A DNA stretch of 42,950 nucleotides, from positions 1 to 42,950 of the IMG/VR virus record IMGVR_UViG_3300044712_000268. One strand, given 5' to 3'. Under the pieces are notes generated by a model. It was not told the origin of the DNA. It ran no database searches and saw only the letters and a program-made list of their open reading frames with translations. Both the position numbers and the translations under genes were made by a program. Each line of letters opens with the position of its first letter. Within the stretch, counting starts at the first letter, position 1. Positions 39,004 through 42,950 of this stretch are shown here, in pieces. This DNA is from a virus.

Positions 39004-39167
39004 TTCATCGACTTTAAAAAGGTCTCAAAGTCCTCGCCGAAGGAACAGGCCAGCCACGCCAGCCTCATGAGTTGGATAACGTCGGCGTCCTTTAATAGCC
39101 GGGCGCGTTTCGTCTGGATGGGAAGTTTAAAAAGGGTCAATCCCTCAAAGAATTTCTTAACTAACAT
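39000..39167 (-). CDS. Small hypothetical protein (55 aa)
   Basis: The frame ATG 39167 to TGA 39000-39002 fits exactly between neighbours, overlapping the DnaA-like gene by 11 bases and the next gene by 3. It starts MLVKKFFEGLTLFKLPIQTK and is basic, then hydrophobic/helical (VIQLMRLAWLACSFGEDFET). The placement supports a real gene. It belongs to the replication region. Confidence 0.55.
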   Translation of the reverse strand: MLVKKFFEGLTLFKLPIQTKRARLLKDADVIQLMRLAWLACSFGEDFETFLKSMK

Positions 39168-39588
39168 TTGACATGTACCTTTCCCAGAGTTGCAACATGG
39201 GCCAACCCTTTTCAGATTCGGTTAAGTCGGGCATCAGCCGATGAAGGTCGAATCGGGTTATCATCACGTTCAGCGTGTTGGTGTTTATTCGACCGGAAAG
39301 AGCATCCAGTTCGTGCAGTAAGTCTCTTAATTTCATACAAACCACCTTGTCCTTCAGGTAGGTATCCGTAACCTTTTTGCAACTGTGAATGACGTTGCAA
39401 TGCGTTCTGTTAACGATTATCCCCACATTCGGAAAGGACAGGCTGGTGTATCTTTTTAGCGAGTACGAAAGAACCTGGCGGGCAACCCTAATGTCGAACT
39501 GCCTATCCGGTTCTTTGATTTGGTCAACGGTGTACCCGTAGATTTTACTCCATAGGTCAATTACCATCGAAGGGTCAAGTGCTATCAT
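39157..39588 (-). CDS. DnaA domain IV-like DNA-binding protein (143 aa)
   Basis: Residues about 31-80 (FDIRVARQVLSYSLKRYTSL, then SFPNVGIIVNRTHCNVIHSC KKVTD) align with the DNA-binding domain IV of DnaA ('iARqiamYLxReLTxxSlpxIGxxxgRDHtTVxHAxxKI'). The AAA+ ATPase part is absent, so it can bind but not remodel an origin by itself. It sits with the replisome-organiser-like gene, and may recognise the phage origin or recruit host DnaA-type sites. It overlaps the upstream gene by 4 bases. Confidence 0.7.
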   Translation of the reverse strand: MIALDPSMVIDLWSKIYGYTVDQIKEPDRQFDIRVARQVLSYSLKRYTSLSFPNVGIIVNRTHCNVIHSCKKVTDTYLKDKVVCMKLRDLLHELDALSGRINTNTLNVMITRFDLHRLMPDLTESEKGWPMLQLWERYMSNVS

Positions 39589-40037
39589 AGTCCGTACTGT
39601 TCTTTTTCAGCTTTTGAAATCCAGTAAACTCTCCCGTTGATTCTCTTCTGGTCGTAGGCACTCCAGATTGATATTCCGCTACGAATAGCCATATCGCACA
39701 TTTCCTCGTGGGTATGCAGTTTAACCCGCTTGTCGAAACTGAGGATGTTGGCAATCGTAGGGGTTGGATAGACGCAGGTTTTAATCACGTTCTTTACGGC
39801 ATCGGTTAGTCTGGAGTCACAAAACCCGTCATCCTTGACCATCTCGCCGAGTATGTCGTAAAACCCCTGCGGAAGTTGCGGGAAAGCGAGTTTTAACCGC
39901 TTTACGTTGTCAATCACGCAAAGGGGCGTTAACTGTCCGGTGTAAACGGATAGGCTATTGTCCGAAGTGCTTAAAGACGACTGCTGCAAGTTCTGCATCA
40001 GTTGCTCCACCTTTACTACTTGGCCGTTGATTTCCAT
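39585..40037 (-). CDS. Replication-region protein (150 aa)
   Basis: The core RLKLAFPQLPQGFYDILGEM, FCDSRLTDAVKNVIKTCVYP and TPTIANILSFDKRVKLHTHE is a pattern I associate with Bacteroidota phage and plasmid replication-region proteins of unknown mechanism. ATG 40037 gives an 83-base overlap with the upstream gene; ATG 39998 is an alternative. A helicase-loader-type role would fit the neighbourhood but is not shown. Confidence 0.6.
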   Translation of the reverse strand: MEINGQVVKVEQLMQNLQQSSLSTSDNSLSVYTGQLTPLCVIDNVKRLKLAFPQLPQGFYDILGEMVKDDGFCDSRLTDAVKNVIKTCVYPTPTIANILSFDKRVKLHTHEEMCDMAIRSGISIWSAYDQKRINGRVYWISKAEKEQYGL

Positions 40038-40752
40038 TCCGTAATTTTTTGTTGATTTCGTTGAATTTGCTGACGATGATCGAAAGGCTCATGTTTTCCT
40101 GAAGCCAGGGGTCGTTGATTAAATTACAGGCATCAAAAAAAACGCGCAGGTTCTGTATGGTTGTAGTGGAATCCTGGTCGGGGTACATCTCCCGATGAAG
40201 TTTGAGCAATTTGCCGACAGCCGCCCGTTCCTTACCCTTGTTCAAAATCACATACTCGGTTCCGTTCTGAGAATAAGATTCGACAAACTGCTCAATCACT
40301 TCATCAAGAAAATCCCCCTTAACAATCCCTCTGTCCTCGTCTTTATCCTTGTCTTTATCCTTGTCTTTATCCTTAGCCCCTTCTAAGGGGCTTGCAAGGG
40401 CCTTAAATTCTATACCTAATTTTTTCAATTCTTGTAAAACAGATTGATGCACTCGGTTTGATTGATTCAACTCTCCATACTGAAATTCGATGAACTTCGG
40501 AATAAACCACTTCCTGCCTCCATCAACTTCAATCACCCGTATTTTTTCTGCGTTAAAAAATCGTAAAGCATCTTCACGATTTACCATCATGTCGCAACCT
40601 AAATACACCTGAGCAATCTCAAAATCCACTATCCAAATTCCGGCATGGTCGCAGTCGTGGTATATGTAATCCCAAAGGAGTTTGTAAGCCCCTTGTAAAC
40701 CCCTTATGAACGGGTCTTTGTACTTGTTCGTGTCCGTAAATCTCTTAGCCAT
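39955..40752 (-). CDS. Replisome-organiser-like replication protein (265 aa)
   Basis: The N-terminal domain (DPFIRGLQGAYKLLWDYIYH, then DCDHAGIWIVDFEIAQVYLG) is the winged-helix start seen in Bacteroidota phage replication initiators. A lysine/aspartate linker at residues 127-140 follows, then a helical domain (about 145-235) with features of DnaD-like proteins. It would bind the origin and recruit helicase-loading factors. It is the first long gene after the 40.9 kb promoter, and overlaps a small upstream ORF by 8 bases. Confidence 0.7.
   Translation of the reverse strand: MAKRFTDTNKYKDPFIRGLQGAYKLLWDYIYHDCDHAGIWIVDFEIAQVYLGCDMMVNREDALRFFNAEKIRVIEVDGGRKWFIPKFIEFQYGELNQSNRVHQSVLQELKKLGIEFKALASPLEGAKDKDKDKDKDKDEDRGIVKGDFLDEVIEQFVESYSQNGTEYVILNKGKERAAVGKLLKLHREMYPDQDSTTTIQNLRVFFDACNLINDPWLQENMSLSIIVSKFNEINKKLRNGNQRPSSKGGATDAELAAVVFKHFGQ
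40333..40374. repeat. Short in-frame tandem repeat (12-bp unit)
   Basis: About three and a half copies of TCCTTGTCTTTA encode alternating lysine and aspartate (residues 127-140 of the replication protein). Unit length is a multiple of three, so copy-number change alters linker length without shifting the frame. Confidence 0.85.
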
Positions 40753-40864
40753 TTTTCGGAATTATCTCAAAAAGAACATCACCGGATGGGTTGAGAGGTA
40801 TTCCGTACCTGGTCTGTCGCTTAGTGCAGTCCGCCCGATCCGATGATGTAGCTTTATAAGTCAT
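40745..40864 (-). CDS. Small hypothetical protein (39 aa)
   Basis: The frame ATG 40864 to TAA 40745-40747 starts MTYKATSSDRADCTKRQTRY and ends VLFEIIPKNG. It begins about 20 bases after the promoter -7 box and overlaps the replication gene start by 8 bases, so it may be a leader gene coupling translation to the replication protein. It could equally be non-coding leader. Confidence 0.4.
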   Translation of the reverse strand: MTYKATSSDRADCTKRQTRYGIPLNPSGDVLFEIIPKNG

Positions 40865-40885
40865 TGCTTCGGAATTAACTCGGCT

Positions 40886-40916
40886 CAAATATAATACAGT
40901 ATAATGCAAAATGCAA
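40886..40916 (-). promoter_or_regulatory. Replication-operon promoter, Bacteroidota type
   Basis: On the minus strand TTG (40914-40916), 20 bases, then TATATTTG (40886-40893) fit the Bacteroidota consensus. The spacer contains dyads: ATACAGTAT (40894-40903 area) and TGCAAAATGCA (about 40905-40915), which could be operator sites. The 77-80 base gap around it (40865-40945) has no other gene. It should drive the replication genes and perhaps the long leftward transcript. Confidence 0.65.
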
Positions 40917-40945
40917 TAGATTGTAACAACTTGTTTAAAAGTATT

Positions 40946-41188
40946 TCAGAACGGTAAATCATCGGTTTTGTCCTTGAAGGGCGTTCCCCCGACGTGCGGT
41001 TCCATCTTCGTCATCTTCAGTTCTGTTCTGCCGGAGAAAAACTTGCCTTTTGCGCCATCCTTCACCCACAGGGAGATGTTATATTCGTTCCCGTCAAGGA
41101 GTATGGTCCCCTTGTAGGCCGGAGCCTTTTCATTGTCTGTGACGTTGCGGAATATCACCGTGTCGCCGTCTCTTCTTTCGTAGTCCAT
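40946..41188 (-). CDS. SSB-like single-stranded DNA-binding protein (80 aa)
   Basis: The protein follows the pattern of short phage SSB-like proteins ('G...F.N......P.Y.G...dG.ey..s.W.K.g..GkF.s'): DTVIFRNVTDNEKAPAYKGT, YNISLWVKDGAKGKFFSGR. It ends in an acidic tip TDDLPF like the C-terminal tail by which SSBs recruit partners. At 80 residues it is about half a normal SSB. It lies beside recombination and replication genes. Confidence 0.68.
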   Translation of the reverse strand: MDYERRDGDTVIFRNVTDNEKAPAYKGTILLDGNEYNISLWVKDGAKGKFFSGRTELKMTKMEPHVGGTPFKDKTDDLPF

Positions 41189-41189
41189 T

Positions 41190-41384
41190 TTAGTTATTTG
41201 TTAAAGTGTGGTTTGTAACTTGCAGGGATTGTTTTAACTCGTCAATTTCGCTGGTGAGTACCTGTATTTTAAATTCGAAATATTCTGCTCGTGCCTTTGC
41301 GAGTTTGTCGGTAAGTTTAAGGTTGTCCGATAAGGCCATAATCAATGCCGACTGGGCGTTAAGCGCCTCCAGGATTTCTTTCAT
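41190..41384 (-). CDS. Coiled-coil hypothetical protein (64 aa)
   Basis: Almost entirely helical (LAKARAEYFEFKIQVLTSEI followed by DELKQSLQV) with heptad-spaced leucines. It lies 1 base before the SSB-like gene and overlaps the annealase-like gene by 4 bases. It may be a small oligomeric partner in recombination, by context only. Confidence 0.55.
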   Translation of the reverse strand: MKEILEALNAQSALIMALSDNLKLTDKLAKARAEYFEFKIQVLTSEIDELKQSLQVTNHTLTNN

Positions 41385-41983
41385 TTCTTTTCGTCTTTTA
41401 GGATTTTGTCTAAATATTCCCCGGCTTCGGTTACGGTGTAATTCCCGTCCTGTACAGAGTTCTGCTGGTTGTCTTTCAGCGATTTGATTAGCAACGTGGC
41501 CTTGTCGAAGGTCATAAACCCGTAAGAGTCGGATATGCGTTCTCTTTCCTCTTCGGGCAGTACGGATGACCGCAAAAGTTTGTCGATTAGTTTTATCTGC
41601 CAGGTATCCGCAGGGTTGTCCGTTTCCAAGTTCTCATCCTCGCCGAAAACCCCGTGCTGGTATATCTGAACGAGTTTCAGCACGATTCTTGACAGGGCGC
41701 GCTTCTCGGCCACCTCCAGATAGTGCTTGCTTTGGCAGTTATCCGATGAGGCCGAAGCGAAAGTGTAGATGGGCTGACCGTCTTCCTTCCAGCCTTTTGC
41801 CTTGAGCATTACGCAGTCTTTTTGCGCCAGTTCGACCTTGTACCGGATGTGGATTTTCTCGGCCTGTTGGATTTTTTCGATGCCCGGACGGGTGATGATG
41901 ACGAACTTCGCGTTCTTGTGGTAGTCGTCTTCGGTGAGGTTGTACTTTTTGAACACCTCCCGCAGAAATTCAATGTTGTTCAT
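41381..41983 (-). CDS. Putative recombination/ssDNA-annealing protein (200 aa)
   Basis: The segment SKHYLEVAEKRALSRIVLKL and following VQIYQHGVFGEDE resembles the conserved 'ExAETrAlGRAL..lG..G..seeE' stretch of Erf/Rad52-type phage annealing proteins. The N-terminal half is beta/alpha (FVIITRPGIEKIQQAEKIHI). The C-terminal part is helical and acidic, as in the family's DNA-free tail. It is encoded beside NinB, HNH and SSB-like genes. The match is partial, so the family call is tentative. Confidence 0.5.
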   Translation of the reverse strand: MNNIEFLREVFKKYNLTEDDYHKNAKFVIITRPGIEKIQQAEKIHIRYKVELAQKDCVMLKAKGWKEDGQPIYTFASASSDNCQSKHYLEVAEKRALSRIVLKLVQIYQHGVFGEDENLETDNPADTWQIKLIDKLLRSSVLPEEERERISDSYGFMTFDKATLLIKSLKDNQQNSVQDGNYTVTEAGEYLDKILKDEKK

Positions 41984-42308
41984 TGTTTATGAGTTGTTGT
42001 TTAATGATTTCAAATTCATCATAATATTCTCTGATGTCCGAAGTCATATCCGAGGGGGCGACATTGTGGATGGCGTGGTGCAATTCCCTCGATACGGCCA
42101 CCATGTTTTCGGGTTGGAAAGTGTACCACAGGGGACAATGACTCCGCTCCCAGACGTGGTGGATTTCAGTCAGGGGGCCAAACTCGTCGTAGTAGATTCC
42201 GTTTTCCCGCAATTCCAGAAACTTCATGTGGGAAATCACGCGATACTGCTTGTCGGCAAAGGCGCGTTTCCTTTTCGTGTTCATGCACTCAAATTCTTGT
42301 CGGTTCAT
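41970..42308 (-). CDS. HNH-type nuclease-like protein of the recombination region (112 aa)
   Basis: The core LTEIHHVWERSHCPLWYTFQ, then ENMVAVSRELHHAIHN, matches a small HNH/His-Me finger nuclease without the zinc cysteines. ATG 42308 is preferred to 42368, whose extra 20 residues (glycine/proline-rich) come from a strong hairpin. It overlaps the annealase-like gene by 14 bases. A Holliday-junction or branch-processing role, like NinG/RusA in lambda-type phages, is possible. Confidence 0.7.
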   Translation of the reverse strand: MNRQEFECMNTKRKRAFADKQYRVISHMKFLELRENGIYYDEFGPLTEIHHVWERSHCPLWYTFQPENMVAVSRELHHAIHNVAPSDMTSDIREYYDEFEIIKQQLINNEQH

Positions 42309-42378
42309 TTGGTTTAATTTGGGGTCTGGCGGGTAGGCGGGGTTTCCCCCGCCCCCAACCAAAACCAATTACCTAACA
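42309..42378 (-). promoter_or_regulatory. GAAA-capped hairpin between NinB-like and HNH-like genes
   Basis: On the minus strand GGCGGGG-GAAA-CCCCGCC (42336-42353) is a perfect 7-bp GC stem with a GNRA tetraloop. No T-run follows on either strand, so it is not a typical terminator. It lies 27 bases before the HNH-like start and could protect or attenuate the mRNA. Confidence 0.5.
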
Positions 42379-42753
42379 CTACAAAACACCTTTTAATTGA
42401 TAATATCGGTACAGTTCCTCGCTGTTGTCGGCTTCGGGTAATGTGATGTTCAGTTCGTGCAAAGCCCACATCTTTATCCGGTCGATATACTTTGACATTT
42501 GCATACTGTTCATTTCAGAAGTCCTCACAATCACAAACCTATCCATGACCTGTTTTCGGGGGGCGAACATATCAAGGGCCACTTCGTGTAGTTCGTTCTT
42601 GTAGTAGCCGAGGTGTTCGCCAATTATGACCATGATAAGCCAGTAGTAATTGTTGCTGTTCAAAGAGCGTTTTCGGGCAACCGGCTCAACCCTGATGGCA
42701 CCCTTGAGGGTCTCCAGGTAGGTTATAGCCTTACTTTTGTCCGTGAAAATCAT
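42379..42753 (-). CDS. ninB: NinB-like recombination protein (124 aa)
   Basis: RVEPVARKRSLNSNNYYWLI and TSEMNSMQMSKYIDRIKMWA, plus the ELNITLPEADN ending, follow the NinB family (lambda Orf-type recombination mediator): the 'RSxxQNxxxW' and 'TSxMxxxxMxxxIdxixxWA...gixLPdp' blocks. NinB helps load annealase/recombinase on SSB-coated DNA. Its ATG overlaps the LRR gene stop (ATGA) across the circle join, tying the early operon together. Confidence 0.75.
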   Translation of the reverse strand: MIFTDKSKAITYLETLKGAIRVEPVARKRSLNSNNYYWLIMVIIGEHLGYYKNELHEVALDMFAPRKQVMDRFVIVRTSEMNSMQMSKYIDRIKMWALHELNITLPEADNSEELYRYYQLKGVL

Positions 42754-42950
42754 CTTATAACCTTACGGGTAAATCTTGCGGGGATTTTGATTCCCTTCAG
42801 GTCGCACCCGCTCAGGTCGAGATAACCGCCTATGCTGGTCGGCAGGGTGATTCCCTTGAGGTCGCACCCACTCAGGCCGAGAGAACCGCCTACGCTGGTC
42901 GGCAGGGTGATTCCCTTGAGGTCGCACCCGCTCAGGTAGAGAGAACCGCC
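42750..42950 (-). CDS. Leucine-rich-repeat-like protein, C-terminal part
   Basis: In the frame that continues from 1-406, residues read as the same 20-residue repeats (LSGCDLKGITLPTS) and end GIKIPARFTRKVIR with stop TGA 42750-42752. The 42824-42950 part is the same DNA as 1-127, so only 42750-42823 is new. The stop overlaps the NinB-like start (42753). See the N-terminal entry for the whole gene. Confidence 0.75.
   Translation of the reverse strand, partial: GGSLYLSGCDLKGITLPTSVGGSLGLSGCDLKGITLPTSIGGYLDLSGCDLKGIKIPARFTRKVIR
42824..42950. repeat. Exact 127-bp terminal overlap with positions 1-127
   Basis: The last 127 bases are identical to the first 127. A length of exactly 127 is a common assembler k-mer size, and the gene reads through the join in frame, so this marks a circular assembly and not a biological terminal repeat. 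It spans two 60-bp repeat units plus 7 bases. Confidence 0.9.

Noticed and set aside
42824-42950. True terminal direct repeat of the virion DNA
   Set aside because: The length equals a standard assembler k-mer (127) and the gene reads straight through the join, so an assembly overlap is the simpler explanation; phage ends cannot be told from this.
1-42950. tRNA genes
   Set aside because: No cloverleaf-like segment with a T-loop GTTCGANTC core next to an acceptor stem was found by eye in the gaps; a tRNAscan run would settle this.

Overview
The window looks like the complete genome of a temperate siphovirus (long non-contractile tail) that infects a member of the Bacteroidota. The last 127 bases (42824-42950) repeat the first 127 bases exactly, so the contig closes into a circle of 42,823 bp. 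The join falls inside a small leucine-rich-repeat gene. The host call rests on three things. Promoters have the Bacteroidota form TTTG-N19/20-TAnnTTTG. Start codons follow A/T-rich leaders and not AGGAGG-type sites. The tail gene at 10180-11784 carries FISUMP domains, which are typical of Bacteroidota and Fibrobacter.

Layout. All recognised genes but one lie on the minus strand and are tightly packed, often with ATGA overlaps. (a) 0.4-2.8 kb is the lysogeny region: a small excisionase-like HTH protein, a divergent repressor with two HTH-like halves (the only plus-strand gene), an operator palindrome between them, and a tyrosine integrase. (b) 2.8-3.1 kb is the longest gap, rich in repeats and inverted repeats. 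It is the best attP candidate and ends at a strong terminator. (c) 3.1-4.5 kb is lysis: an M15-type peptidase and two small membrane proteins. (d) 4.5-17.8 kb is the tail: repeat proteins, a beta-helix spike, a FISUMP adhesin, a tail-tip protein, tape measure, chaperones and major tail protein. (e) 17.9-24 kb is head and connector: HK97-type capsid, protease, portal and connectors, interrupted by a glycosyltransferase. (f) 24-29.6 kb is a sugar-modification cassette: two GT-A glycosyltransferases, an FkbM methyltransferase, a three-domain deacetylase/GT/GT32 fusion and a shortened nucleotide-sugar dehydrogenase. (g) 29.6-34.6 kb holds an RNA ligase, both terminase subunits, a radical SAM enzyme and an HNH nuclease. 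(h) 34.6-39.2 kb is mostly small unknown genes plus a metallophosphoesterase. (i) 39.2-42.8 kb is replication and recombination: a DnaA-domain-IV-like protein, a replisome-organiser-like protein, an SSB-like protein, an annealase-like protein and NinB.

How it fits together. The switch at about 1.06 kb probably chooses between repression and leftward early transcription through the HTH protein, the LRR gene and, across the circle join, recombination and replication. A second promoter at 40.9 kb serves replication. Packaging, head, tail and lysis genes then follow in the same direction to the terminator at 3.1 kb. The most unusual content is the glycan cassette lying between the packaging and capsid genes, together with the extra glycosyltransferase among the connectors, the RNA ligase next to the large terminase and the radical SAM gene overlapping the small terminase. 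I infer a late-expressed virion or DNA modification system. All functions are read from sequence motifs; no database search was run.
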